From Apostichopus japonicus (lineage: Eukaryota > Echinodermata > Holothuroidea > Aspidochirotida > Stichopodidae): a DNA stretch of 64,000 bases. Below are positions 25,162 to 37,508 of this stretch, in pieces (the stretch's first letter is position 1; every line of letters begins with the position of its first letter). The position numbers and the translations under genes were made by a program. The notes under the pieces were generated by a model. That model was given only the letters and a program-made list of their open reading frames with translations. It did no database searches and was not told where the DNA came from. The DNA is taken from assembly GCF_037975245.1 (NCBI RefSeq), contig NC_092581.1, positions 13,917,303-13,981,302 of the forward strand, in the 5' to 3' direction.

Positions 25162-28100
25162 GGTGTGGAGTTTTTTTCAGGGATATGTTTAGTATTAGCG
25201 GAGGGCGGGGGGAGGTGAGGCAATGCTGTCATAAGTAAGAGAAGGCTTGATTTTAGAATTGTAGATACGAATTAGAGTATTTGGGGGGGGGAGATGTAGA
25301 TTTTAGAGAGACAACGAAGATAGTTTAATTTCTGCCACCATTTAGCTGCGATAGTGTCACGGTGGGGGTTTGAAGGAGAGTCTATGGTCAAGGAAATTTT
25401 TTTTTCAGTACACACGAGGGTACAGTTAAAGAGGGAGATGGGTGTAGATTGGTTTCTTAAGGGTGCACAGGGGTAGCTGAAAGTAACTAGCTTTGACTTG
25501 AGTGTGTTGATTTTAACATATACGCAAGGTTGTACTAATAACACCTTTTAATTTTTGGTGTTAAAGGGGGGGGGGTGGGGTTACACTCCTTCCCACACGC
25601 CTTGGATAAAACCAGATCCATTGTTGTCACACACGAGAGGAGACTAACTGTGTATCTCCCTATCTCCGTTGACAGTTTATTCTTGTAATTTTATTTGCTG
25701 GCCATTGGCTTTATATTTCGATTGATTTGGGGAAATTTTATGATGTTGCTTCACATGTGATATTGTTACACGTAGATAACCCATAAATTAATTTAGACCC
25801 TTTCCTATCCACTACCTCCCCCATGCCAGCAATATTCCTGAGTACGGGCACTGTAGCGTGTTCGATCGCATGATGGCTAAGGTGCGTAGATCTCATAATG
25901 AAATGTTTATGAATTCCGCAGTTTCTTGAATGAATTTAAATTTTGAACAAGTATACTTCCCTAGTGGTATACAGACCTTCATTAGTTCCCAGACATTGTT
26001 GGGGAACGGGTGCTTCAAGTGTAATAATCAACTGCTTTCAAGGTTGACAATAAATCTGTAATGCTTGTTCAAAATTTCAAGATGAACAGAATAACTTACC
26101 ACGAATGGATACAAAGTCCACAGGTGGGAAGGCTTTATGTTTCTTTATGGCTTTTTATCGTTTTATGAATATATACAATGAACTTTACCTGGTGCAAAAC
26201 AAGGTCGAAAAGTTTGTGGAATCGCCGTCGGGAATACGAGCCAAATGTATGTGGTATGGTTGGGGTGGGCGGAGGGGGAGGGGTGGTAACATAGGGGTTG
26301 TAAATTTGTATGTATATACACGTACATTTTAAATCGTAAATGTGTTAGTGGGGTTAGTAACCCAGACAAATTTGACTCGACTTTTTGCTCCTGATATGTC
26401 TGGCTATATGAACGGTGTTACGTATAGTCATATGGTGACAGAAGGAAATTTGTATCATACATTATAGGACGTGAAAAGTGAAAGTAAGATAACGAACACC
26501 TATGCATCCAGCGTGTCTTCATATAACGTACGTTTTCTATATACATTATAAGCCTATACAATATTGTACATCAGTGTATGGAAACATGTATCTTCATATA
26601 ATAATATTTATCTAGTTATGAGTGTCACTGAGAATATCATACAAAGTACAATAACAAGGTGGCTTTCACTCTTCTTCGTTTATACTGTGGAACGCGAATT
26701 TAACATTTTTTTTTAAATTTGAAACAAAGCATGTGATATTTTCATAATTATGTCCTGCGTGTCTGAATGATACAGGATAAATTTGCATATGGTGTTATAT
26801 ATATCTCGAGTCATTTCCATGTTTGTGATTTTAATTACAAGCAATCATGTGAAATATTTGCAATTTGGCCTACTGTCATCACTCCTGGCAGGTCCCCGAC
26901 ATCGAGTGGGTGGGGTGGGGGTGGGGTGGGGGTGGGGTGACGTTGGACCATAATTTACTATGGTATGGGATAAGGAATAATGTCTTCTCATTTTCATAAT
27001 ATACTTAGTAAAATGTAGGCCTATAACCACGAGTTTTGAAGACTTCGATAAGGGGGTCCAGTGACTTATTATCCCCCGAAGCCACTGTGTGTGTTTGTAC
27101 TATATAGTTGTTTGTGTTTGTGTGTGAATATGAAGTCTGGACAGAGGGATGCTGGCATTAACGTGGTATTATGTGGAAACCTAAACCACACGTCGACCCA
27201 AAAAGCAAATGATGGTCATGGGTGTCTCCTCCAATTTGAAAAGGTATTGGTAAAATGAAGCATCATTAGATACAAAATGGTGCTATATTTAACAACTTGT
27301 GAAACAATATTAAAGAGAAGAACTTTCGACTGTGAAGGTTGTATTGCATACAATTGTTACAAATGATGTACTATACCCTAGCATATTTTGTAATATCCAG
27401 TATGCCAGTACCTCATTGTACTTTTCGGGGGGGGGGGGGGCGCTGGAGTATATGTGGTTGCGCCCCGAGTGATGGTTAGTAGGTGGGTGTCAAAGCGTCC
27501 ATCTGAACTTTAGTTCAGTTTAGTTTAGTAGGGTAAAAAATGGATCAGGAGGGACACTCAAGTCCCCGTCAAGGACCCTGTATAGGAGAGAGAAATACTT
27601 TGTCTTTGAGACAGTTTTCTTTTTACAACAGGTGTTTTGAATATCTGAAGTTCGATGTGAATTTGTTTGTTGGTTGATGCTGAGCCCACCCACGAATATT
27701 TTGAAGACGACAGTAACGCATCGAATCAATAAAACGTATGTTTATATATACTACCTGTTTGGTTTAGTTTTCCTTCATCCTTCCATATAACCACAAATAA
27801 GTACGTTTTGTGATGGTGAAGGGGAGGACGGGGGGGGGCGATTGATTACTTGTGACAGTTTTGAGACATGCCGATTGCGTTAGAGCCGTCATGAGCACAT
27901 AATGTAGGCATATGTATATATGGCTTAATGTGTACAATATATAGGTTTATGTACATATACAGCTGATTATGTACATATATAGGCTTATGTACATATATAG
28001 GCTTATGCAAATATATACATATATAGGTTGATGTACAACCTCATAAACACAGTCTACATCAAAAGTACAACACAGAGCGTATGCAACTGTATGGTGTTTC

Positions 28101-30150
28101 GTACACGTATGTGGGGTAGCACTAGAAACAAGATTCGTAGTGCCGGTCGGGGTCCTTCGCCCAATTGATTAAGGACAATATACTGACCAACCATTGTATT
28201 AACGAAAGTTGTAAATCCCTTAAAATGTGGTGATCTGAAAACCCAGCACCCTGCCCTATATAACTTCAGCGACAAATCCATTCGCCCATCTTCCACCCCC
28301 GTAATATAAAGGTCATCAGAGGGAGCTTCCTGCTTGACATAAAACATATTTTATCCCCCAAAAAGTATTGGTACTTTCCTTAACGCTCTGGCCTTCAACA
28401 ATATTTCTGTAATTTGTATATATTGCTTAGATTGATATTGGACAGTTATAATTGACTGGGCGAATACAAAATGTTTTGAAATTTGCAGTTACATTTTTGA
28501 AATGTCGATAGCTTGTGACCATTCTTAAAACTGTCTAGCATATTTCTCGACAGCATTAATGGTCCTAAAAGGCTGGACAAGACGTGCGCAAATTCTCCAC
28601 CTTTCCCTTGGACCAAGAAGTTGTACAACTGCCTTACTGTATTTAGACCCTGTGACACCATATGGTTCACCTCTGACCTCTCATGTTGCGAGTGTAAGAT
28701 TCCTCGGGTCAGTTCTCTGTACGGAGCCATCCATGCACGATTAAGCTTATAGAAAAGTGTGGCAAAATAAACGTCAATGTAATCAAAATGGCATAACAAC
28801 AACTGGGTTTCTATGGAAACGCTTCTTTCTCGCATCGCGAAAGCTGTAATAAATACATATGTTCCTTTTCAACATATCGAAAAGAAATTTTGACCTGGAC
28901 TATTCTTTCAATGAAGGTTAATTAGCAGGTTGCAAGGATTGCAATGCAATGGTTTGTTCAATGAAAAGTGTATATGAACGTTTATCTTTCCAATTTATAT
29001 ACTTGTACTCTTCGACTTGACCCGTTGTGCGCGTAGTAGTCAGGGTATGATTACTACCATTGATACCAATCATACCATGGACGTTATGCACTGGCTGCCT
29101 AACCAAGCAATTGTCTGGTCTATATCACTGCTTTGTGTAACAGTTGGCTACCAATCGCATATCGTAGCCTGGTAAATGTTTCCTTCCGGTTGCCCCGATT
29201 ATTTAGGGCAGAGCATTGTTATCTACGCAGGCAATGCGACAAGAACAGATTGATAACCAACTCTGAGTCAAACCGGACGAGAATGCACGTTTCCATGTTA
29301 TCATGTCCCGTGGTATATAAGAACACATGGTATATAAGAGCGTTTGCGACTGGTATAGCATTGGGCAGGTATCAACTAAATTTGTAAGCTGATGAAGATA
29401 CAAAGGTGAACATGGTGATTACATCGAATGTATAAACAAAGCCAGTGTGCCGATGTTAAAATCAACTACGTTGTTTATACAAGGCAAATCGGCAAACATG
29501 ACCGAAGTCATGCTAACCTTTGGTTAGGCCAGGGTTAAGAGTAGCAACTTCCTGGTTAGGCAGCTACACACAGGCTAATGACTCCTGGATCTGTATTACG
29601 GTACGCGATCCTTTTCCTCGAATTTCGCAATGAAAATACTATATCCGAACGGAGGCCATACAAACACAATGCCGGTGGAAGCTACATTTAATTAACAACC
29701 TTGCGAAGCGTGTGATTTGGGCAGAGCCCGCCGGGAAGTGTCCAGGTGGGGGAGAGGTGCCAGATATTTTATAAAAGAGGGGCGTGGCCCTGGATCGTTA
29801 AAACCGATTCCACTGACGTAACCAGACTTTTTTATAATCTGGGGGAGAGGGCTGAGCGGGGGAGGGGCAAAGAGTTTGGGTGGGGTGGAGTTTCGCGCAT
29901 GACCAGTTCGGTCATTTTAGGTATGTTTGCAATATTACCCATTCTCAAACACTTGAAACCATTGCAACGGTACTGTTATTTCTTTACCCAAAATGAATTC
30001 ACATAAAAAAAATTACTTGCCCGAATCGAACATAGAATTTCAGAAAATAAAAAAAAATAAAAAAATTACATAGGGATGGGAGTCTGACAATTGGGTTCTG
30101 TTTCTCGTCCTTTCAATTTTGTTTTTGTCTGCAGTTATTAATTTTGGTCT
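25162..30150. other. GMC intron 1, right part
   Basis: This holds G- and C-runs and an 18-bp minisatellite (27931-28037). Two minus-strand open frames of 129 and 97 codons (28835-28446, 28347-28054) have no recognisable domain and sit in different frames. Open frames of this size are expected by chance in this base composition. I see no supportable gene. Confidence 0.35.
27931..28037. repeat. 18-bp GTACATATATAGGCTTAT minisatellite
   Basis: The unit GTACATATATAGGCTTAT and close variants repeat about five times in tandem. Confidence 0.8.
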
Positions 30151-30169
30151 GGACAATTCTTTGGGACAA

Positions 30170-30755
30170 GCTAAAACGAATGACAGCGAATGACCGAATG
30201 ACAATTGACTTTGTACAGGGTTAATTATCATTTGCGAATGACAGCTAATGACAACGAAGGACAGTGTTGAGAAGAGATGGAATGATTAACGGAGTGGAGT
30301 AAATGCGGGTTATTGGTTTTCTGCGCAAAAATGATTTCAGGAAAATCGCATGTTACTTGGTTGCAGAGTTTTGGTGTAATTTACGGATAGAAACCACAGG
30401 GAAAGTTTTTGTGTGAGAATGCGCTTGAGTGCTGTGCTTTTTACCTTTGTAGATTTATATAGAAAGATAACTGAAGCCGTTTCAAGATTATAGTATTGTT
30501 AGTTTCTAACAATTAATTTCGGAAAAATGACGTTTAATTTACTTTTTAAAATCGACTTTCAATTTCGCCTACTATAAGGTGCGTATTTATCTTGTCCGTA
30601 CTTTACTAGATCTAGATACCCACGAAGTCTGAACTGTGATATCCAGTTGAAGCAAATGTCTGTGCTGTCATTACTGTCATTCGTTTTAGTCAACGCAATT
30701 TTTTAGTGTGTACAACATATTGTCATTCGTTATGTGTAACGCAATTGTCATTCGT
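30170..30755. mobile_element. Element with inverted clusters of CGAATGAC motifs
   Basis: CGAATGAC occurs four times at the left (30177, 30187, 30195, 30235). Its reverse complement GTCATTCG occurs three times at the right (30676, 30722, 30747). The clusters share longer blocks (CTAAAACGAATGACA, AATGACAATTG, TGTACA) in inverted order, so the whole looks like a non-autonomous DNA transposon with subterminal binding sites. Exact ends and target duplication were not found. Confidence 0.55.
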
Positions 30756-31359
30756 TTCAGTAACACCCCTATTCTTTCAACAGTACAGTTTAAGCTATCT
30801 CATTGTCTATGATTTACTACAATTGTGATTTCAAATAAATTTGTATATGAAGCTCAGTTTCATCGACTTACGATTTATTCATTCAGCCACTACAAAACTG
30901 TCTGTCCAGCGCCATAGATCACCAGTTTTATTAAATCTGTATAGTCGCTGGAAACAATATTTCGGTTAGGCCGTTTATCACGACTGATCTGTCTGTGTGC
31001 CGGTTGACACGTGCAATGTTGAAATTATGTAAAATATCATTCTACAGCTTCCAAGTAACAATATCAGATTAACTTCGAACGGTCGATATAACGATGGTAT
31101 AAAGTTATAAACATACACGATATAACAACATGGTAGCAGGTTATTCTTGTTGGGTAGCGTGTGTGACAGAGGGAGGAGTATGGGGGCCTCGTAGCGAAGA
31201 CAAAAATGATTGCATAACATTTAACTTGAGACGCAATTGGCTGGTATGAATTTGAGACATTCCCGTTAATTATGGATTAACGTTAACCACGAACTGGTTT
31301 AACTGAGCCTCTAAATGCATTTTGTAATTTTCGTCCAATATTTTATCAACCCACCAATG

Positions 31360-31415
31360 TCATTGATTGGGGGGGGGGGGGGTTGACTGGGGCTCCCCCC
31401 TCTAGTTACGTCACT
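31360..31415 (-). mobile_element. Solo CAGTGACGTAACTAGAGG terminus
   Basis: Read on the minus strand from 31415, CAGTGACGTAACTAGAGGGG followed by a G/C-rich strip resembles the terminus of a hAT-type element. The partner end is not visible. Confidence 0.35.
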
Positions 31416-31589
31416 GACCGATTACCATGTGGGGCAGGGACTGGGATCTCCTCCTTCAGGAAAAGAAAATGATGTTTAGACTATACGTAATGTCTACACA
31501 CAAGGTTGTGATATTAACTACTTTTGAATTTTGTGTTTTTCTTTCCAGTGAAATAATCGAAAGGTAAATAGTTGAAACTATTGACTTAC

Positions 31590-31619
31590 CTCTGATCCAG
31601 TGCTCTGTTTTTGTCCCAT
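31590..31619 (-). CDS. Candidate first coding exon of the GMC oxidoreductase
   Basis: On the minus strand ATG in good context (AACATGG) opens a 10-codon exon MGQKQSTGSE ending in phase 0 at a consensus donor GAG|GTAAGT. Exon A begins in phase 0, so the join MGQKQSTGSE-FRPDYSHY is in frame and would place the FAD GxGxxG about 37 residues in, as usual for the family. A short upstream ATG-TAC-TGA lies just before it. Support is by position, phase and splice signal only; intron 1 would be about 12.8 kb. Another upstream exon could exist. Confidence 0.4.
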
Positions 31620-33209
31620 GTTTAGTCAGTACATTTTCCTTAGTAGTGTTCAGGTTAATACCACTCACTCACTTACAACAACGCTATTTACACGTACAGA
31701 ATTTTTGAATGCTGGTTGTGCAACTTTCTCGCAAAGCAAAAACGAAACCAAATTATTCAAAATCTCCTTTGGAAAGAAGGCACATAAAAAGGATATATAT
31801 ACGCTGCTGTGTGGAATGTCCAACTGTTTGAAAATACACACACACACGCACGAATACACTTCCTGACCGAGAGTGGCTAAAACTGTTTATAAGCACGAAG
31901 GTACCTATAATACCTACATATATACAAACACGCGAATTGCAACAACAAAAAGGTCATCCAGTCGAGAGAAATAATACATAACACATATGGTAAGCCTATA
32001 CCACCCTACGATGATCAATGAAATGTCCATAAGTTGTAGTAGTCGTCACTCAGTTCGAAGAGTACGTGCAGTCTGTAGTCAGTTCGAGGAAAAAGGCAAA
32101 ACTGAACAAATTTTATGTAACCGCTGCCTCGAAACGGAGTGTAACCCTTCACTGCGCTTTAGCAACTTCCGTTCGGTCTTATGCAAACTGTTGGCACCCA
32201 CTTATCTTCCGGTTCTGCTTTTTAATGTAGGTCTAGGACAGTCTGGCCTGCAGGAACAATGGGAACAATATGTCTGCTTTGATAATAGCAAAGCTAATAC
32301 GCTTTTCACACTACATTAAGCAAATAACCTCGCGCCTGCAGTCATATCGTCTTTCCAAATTCACCTCGCTTAATATTACTGGAGGGTTACCTGATCCAGA
32401 TATCCGTTACCTAACATTTGCCGTAAGTAACATATCACAATAACTGTGTTTGCTTCAATAACGTGCCCAAGATGTCAAAAGCCTGGACCCAATTCTACCC
32501 CAACCCCGCCCCTATATTGATTTAGGGGTCAAAAGCCTTGACCCAATTCTACCCCCATTGTACCCCTGTATTGATTTAGGGGGTCTAAAGCCTGGGCCCA
32601 ATTCTACCCCCACCCCACCCCTATATTGATTTGGGGTCAAACTCCTGGGCCCAATTCTACCCCACCCCATGGCCCTGTATTGATTTAGGGGGTCAAAAGC
32701 CTGGACCAAGTTCTACCCCCACCCTAGTTTGATTTAGGGGACATGAACTTTCATGGAAGGGCGTCTGGAGAAGTAGTCTATAATTTTTCCCTGACTGAAT
32801 ACATAACATCCACGACTGACGATGGAGCTGGGGGTTGCTCCCAACTTGATACCTTACCTTGGCGTACGCCATTGCGTGGATTGCTTAACTTACTTTTACT
32901 TCTCAGTTTCTCGCAAAAATACCAGGTTGCTAAGTTGCACATGGGCCGAAATTCCACTGACATTAACATAGGCGTAGGAGCCCAACTTGATTTGGGGGGG
33001 GGGGGTGGGGCTGTAACGACTTGGTCGAAAAATATAACCAAAATTTATCGCGCGCCTATGGACATTACACGCAATTGCGGGTTCCTCAGTTTACTAATGC
33101 CTTCCTAATTTCTATCATCCTTCAAATATTACCAATTACATCGAAACGACTGATTACAAACAGCTAAATATGAATTGATATTTGTACAAAACAACTACAA
33201 CTAACATAA
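31620..33209. other. Interval between the divergent genes, left part
   Basis: If the GMC first exon is right, its promoter lies just right of 31619. A TATATATA stretch at about 31795-31802 is in range but not diagnostic. The 110-codon plus frame 31987-32319 has no known domain. A five-copy tandem repeat and a G-run follow. Nothing else is supportable. Confidence 0.35.
32475..32742. repeat. ~55-bp tandem repeat, five copies
   Basis: The unit begins GTCAAAAGCCTGGACCCAAT, continues TCTACCCC plus a C-rich strip, and ends TATTGATTTAGGGG. It is repeated five times with moderate divergence. Confidence 0.9.
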
Positions 33210-33492
33210 TCATAATAATAATAATCAGCAGTTACTTTACGACAGTCTAGTCGAGTTGAGAAACCCACAAGGGCTTACGGAGTACCACTTCCACGTCGGG
33301 TGGCTTCCTATGCACATTTTAACTGAAATTTGGAATCTTTTCAATTTGGAGAATCATTTCAGATGGAAAAACCGTAGATTGTTATTGGTTGAAAAAACCC
33401 ACCTTACTATGACCCGGCCGGGTATCGAACCCTGGACCTCCCGATTGCTAACACTCATTTCTTCGATTGCCACCGCATTTATCCACAGCACC
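33210..33492 (-). mobile_element. tRNA-derived SINE, family A, copy 2
   Basis: An (ATT)n tail (ATAATAATAATAAT on plus) is followed by the same body as copy 1 and the B-box GGTTCGATACC on the minus strand. The A-box end is cut: the segment carrying GGCCGAGTGG is missing. Confidence 0.8.
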
Positions 33493-33783
33493 GGTTTACT
33501 ACAACTACGCACGAAACAAAGAATGATAAAAAAAAAGAAGGAAAACAAAGATTCGAGAATATTCGATGGCAGAGCTATTCAATAAAAAAACACAACAATG
33601 GAGTAACTTTAAATTTTGAAGATCCGACGTCATCATGAGGAATAATGTTGAGGAAGTAGGCCTATTTCATTTAGGCATTTCCTCGGATGATTCATTTAAT
33701 CTATACCGTTTTACGATTCAAAAGATCTGAACAGTTTATTGCTATTTTGATCTCTGGTTCACATGGATGCTGAACTACAATGA

Positions 33784-34150
33784 CAGTGGCGTAGGAAGGT
33801 ACTTTTGAGTGGGGGGGGGGGCTGAAGACTGATGGCCGGCCTGGGGGAGGGGTCTAAGGGGAGGGGACACCCCCTCCCATTTGGAATTTTTTGCATTTCC
33901 AGGTGGCATCAGATGCAATTTGGTGCAATATAGCACACTTCAACACCCACTCCATTTTGTAAACTTAATTTTGTATTTTCACCTGGCCTTAGATGCAATT
34001 TGGTGCTCCAAATGAGATTTTTGTTCTCATTTGGAAATGAAAAAGGGGTTTTCTGACTTGCGGAGCGGGGGGGCGGAATGATACTTCCGCCCCTCCACAT
34101 TTTTCACTGGGGGGCTGGCCCCCCCAGCCCCCCCGGTTCCTACGCCCTTG
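33784..34150. mobile_element. hAT-like MITE 4 (CAGTGGCGTAGGAA ends)
   Basis: The left end CAGTGGCGTAGGAAGG and the right end CCGGTTCCTACGCCCTTG are inverted repeats. A GATGCAATTTGGTGC block is tandemly repeated inside. The flanking 8-mers TACAATGA and CATCTTGA do not match well, so the target duplication is unproven. Confidence 0.65.
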
Positions 34151-35865
34151 CATCTTGATACACCCAAAACAATGATTCGCGCAAATGGTGCCTACGTTAT
34201 AGTAACGAGGTTTCGACGGAATCCAGATCTTATCGTCAAAATGTATTTCCTTTTCACATATAGAAACAGTTGATGCACTAGATTTGCTCGAATATTGTGG
34301 AAAATTATTTATACTAGTTGAAATGAATTACAACTCACAGCTATTTAGTCACTGCTTGCAAAGTTGTTCTTACTTTTAGACAAAAAAATATCCTAGCATG
34401 TTCGCAAATGCTGTATAATATCTTACAAAGCCCAACCGTCTATATCGTTCCCCATGCTAATTTTAATTAGACAGAAATTTTGGGGAGATGGGTTTACAGA
34501 TATGTTTAGGTCCCGGGGGGGGGGGGCAGGTACTCCCAGTCTGAGGGCTATCAACAATTTATGGAGGGCACAATACATGATGTGCTGTTACTTCAGTGTG
34601 AAGTTTTTGATCACATGATGGTGGGACAAATTAAGGGGATGAGAGAACACTAGTCTGAAAGCACATAGGTGTGCCCCCTGCACCCAGCCTTGCTACTGGA
34701 CTGCTGGGGAGTCAATTTTCTTGAACATTTGTAAGGCAATTTAAGTCTACAAAAGGTGAAGCTCAGTAATTGATCTTAGAAAAATTGCTGCAATTTTCAA
34801 CTGAAAGGTACCTCTATCACAACAATGAAACAACCAAGATGCCATTATTGCTGTATATAAGTTGATGCAGGTCAACATGCAAACAAATTTTGGATAGAAC
34901 CTCCCTGCAAAATTTATTTCTCTGTGTACATACTGAATTATTTTCAATGCAATCAATGGACATATCAGATTGTCCAAATGGAAACTTGTACAGTATAATT
35001 GCAAACTAAAAGTCAGCATGGAAGTATAGATAACCTCCCACAAGATATCCAATCCCCCCACCCCCACCCCCGCAATAAAATGGTAATAGGCTTCTTTTTT
35101 TTTTAATTTCGCTTAACAATAATTGACATGCAGTCTCTAATGTCTTAAAATGTAGGCCTACATGCTTTTATTGAAGAATATTAAAGTTACAATGGAACAT
35201 GGCACCATCAGAGATGTAGGCCTATAAACGTATATTGCAGCGTTTTTAGAAGTCTGCCACAGTACATCCTTGTCTACTTACATTACAAATAGGTTCTTTC
35301 TTCTGTAATGTTATGTTTTCATATTGTAAATTAATCTCCATATTGTAACTCCCGGATGCCTTCGATGATGCATGGTAACTCACATGTGCATACTTTAAGT
35401 TGTCATGAAATACAATTTATCACTTCATAACCTCAAAATGGATGCATACATTATTTGAGTTGAATTCTACTTGCATATCCTAGCAATTGGATATAGCTAG
35501 CTAGGCTAGTTACTACTGTTGGCAGTGTTGCATTAATACAACTTATAGTTATAGTTCTAGTAGTAATCAGTACTAGTTAACTTAAAGCTAGGCGAGACAA
35601 GCCCGTCTGTGTCACTGCTAGTGAAATGCTAAAGGACAGACGCAGTATCTTGAATATTGATTGATAAAACGCTTCAGTGACATCCTACGAATAGTATATT
35701 TGTTCAGTTAAAAGCCGAATCTCAATTTCTTTTAACCTTGAAAAAGTTGTTAAATGTGCATTTATGCTCCGTAGATAGGCACTGTTACGTGTTGCTACGT
35801 CGCAGAACAGATCGAGTAGTAACTAAACATGATAAAGATTCCGTTTCGTTTTTCATTCCGCAAAC
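34151..35865. other. Interval between the divergent genes, middle part
   Basis: AT-rich sequence with a G-run at 34516 and several TAGGCCTA words (35153, 35218). The minus frame 34747-35067 has no domain. I see nothing supportable. Confidence 0.35.
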
Positions 35866-36103
35866 GTATAACGCCAAAAGGACCACAGGTGACGTTGCCA
35901 CCCTATACAGAGGTTGCTACTATCTTAACAGGTGCTACTTCCTTAACCAGGAGGTACTAACTTAAACAGGAGGTGCTAATAACCTACATGCTATGTGCTA
36001 GCACTCTGAACAGAAGGTGCTACTACTACTAGTACTACAGGCGATGATGTATCGTCACTTATTAGTAGCATCGCCACCTGTTGTCTTTTTGGCGTTCCAT
36101 AAC
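35866..36103. mobile_element. MITE with internal ACAGGAGGTGCTAC tandem motif
   Basis: The left end TAACGCCAAAAGGACCACAGG and the right end (reverse complement GGAACGCCAAAAAGACAACA) are inverted repeats about 30 bp long. Inside, an ACAGGWGGTGCTACT-like word recurs about six times every 18-25 bp, and the word resembles the inner part of the terminal repeats. Target duplication is not resolved. Confidence 0.6.
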
Positions 36104-36138
36104 AGTGGATTTTCAAATTCAGGCCCCTGGTCTTGGAA

Positions 36139-36153
36139 ACGGAAGTACGTCAT
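36139..36153 (+). promoter_or_regulatory. Adjacent ETS and CRE/ATF-like sites
   Basis: CGGAAGT followed directly by TACGTCA on the plus strand, upstream of FIG4 and just outside the MITE at 35866-36103. Confidence 0.4.
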
Positions 36154-36337
36154 AGGTCAACTTATCTGTCGTCGAAACACCTTGAAAATACAATAGGGAA
36201 GTAAAAATAGTTACACTGTGTTGTCAAATGGTTGAATCGGTCGCTCTGCAAAAATTCCAAGGTCTATGTTGATTGGTACGATTGCAGTAATATACAACCA
36301 AATTTTTCATCTTTTGTCAGGGATCGTCTTTTCATTA

Positions 36338-36361
36338 AAACAAAAACCTAGGTTTTTGTTT
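36338..36361. repeat. 24-bp perfect palindrome centred on CCTAGG
   Basis: Each 12-base half-site AAACAAAAACCT is mirrored exactly with no spacer. A long uninterrupted dyad like this is uncommon by chance. Confidence 0.85.
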
Positions 36362-37372
36362 CACGGAGGAAACAAGACGTTGTTTACACATACCGATGAT
36401 GAGTAGCATTTCCGCGAAATGTAACATTGTACCTTGTGTACATTTGGTATTAATTAGACTTCATCAATTGCTATCGCGTCCATTCGCGTGCCAGACGGGA
36501 ATACGGAATCGCCAATGTTTTTTTTTATAGCCGTTAGATATTGTGTGAATCTATAATAACTAACATTAGTAGCAAAGAAGTCTGAATTTACCTGATACTT
36601 AAAAGAGAACCCACCTGAAATACTAGGCATAATGCCATAAGTTCTAAGGCTAGTAGTAATAGACTACTATAAGGCTATGGTTCAGTCTGGACTTAATGTC
36701 AGGCTTGTCCAAATTGATGTTTATTCCAACATACAACCTATGTGGTACTTCCCAATCAATAACATTCTTGGACTCTAAGAGAAGAAAAAGTTGCTTTACC
36801 AAAATAATAGTCTAGGTCAATGCTTTTTACTTACACTAACTTGCATATTGAATTCTAAACCCAAACAGACCAGATCTGTTACTTATTTGCTAAATTAATT
36901 GAGGGTGTGAATTATATAGAATAAAACATTTCCCTCTTTGCCAACCAATAGTACATCCGCTCTGCAGATACTTTTGATCTTTTTGGCTATGTGGTGAATT
37001 CATGTCACTGTGAAATGTAACATCCCAATGTACATACAAGATCAAGGTTACCACAGTTTTAATAATTTTCTTATTCGAGTGCTATGAGTAGGCTATTATG
37101 GATTTATACTTAGTTACCACAAACTTCCTATCACATGGTATGCAAAGCATTTTGTTAATATCATTGTGTTGAAACTGCCTAGTAAGCACTCAGGTAATAA
37201 CCTAACACTTTTTTATGCTGTACAGATATCAATCCTTTAATCCATCAAAACTCATGTATGATAGAGGAGAGTAGATCCCATGTGTATGCTAGTTCATTTC
37301 TTTGTATTGAAAGGTAAGGTAAGGTTTGATAAGCACCAGAATAATATTTCAGTTTTTATTTTTTTTCTATAG

Positions 37373-37466
37373 ATCTACATATGAAATATCCCAGAGTCTT
37401 GACTTTGAAGAGAAAGTTCTGTTTATTTGAGTAAATAATCATCCTCACCTCCAGGGGTAGAAGAAG
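37373..37466 (+). promoter_or_regulatory. FIG4 5' leader with upstream open frame
   Basis: A TTTTTTTTCTATAG acceptor-like site precedes 37373, so an untranslated exon may begin here. A second acceptor-like CACCTCCAG precedes 37455. An upstream ATG at 37380 opens 17 codons and stops before the main ATG, which could reduce FIG4 translation if the leader starts at 37373. Confidence 0.4.
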
Positions 37467-37508
37467 ATGGAGAGTGTGAAAAAGATTTGTGTGTATGAAA
37501 CGGATCAG
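37467..37508 (+). CDS. FIG4: FIG4 exon 1
   Basis: Encodes [14 protein letters not shown], matching the conserved K-x-x-x-YET start of the FIG4 family. The donor is CAG|GTGAGC, phase 0. Confidence 0.9.

Larger units (their letters stand above)
36104..37372. promoter_or_regulatory. Candidate FIG4 promoter and 5' untranslated region
   Basis: About 1.3 kb upstream of the FIG4 start codon, ACGGAAGTACGTCAT (36139-36153) joins an ETS core CGGAAGT to a CRE/ATF-like TACGTCA. ETS-CRE pairs are common in housekeeping promoters. A 24-bp perfect palindrome lies at 36338-36361. No other gene is visible here. Transcription start and any untranslated exon are inferred, not shown. Confidence 0.35.

Noticed and set aside
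28054-28835. Two minus-strand open frames of 97 and 129 codons
   Set aside because: They have no recognisable domain, differ in frame and lack supporting splice signals. Several frames this long are expected by chance in 64 kb of this composition.
32965-33063. Possible small element with CATAGGCG ends
   Set aside because: The inverted match is only about 8 bp and no target duplication is visible.
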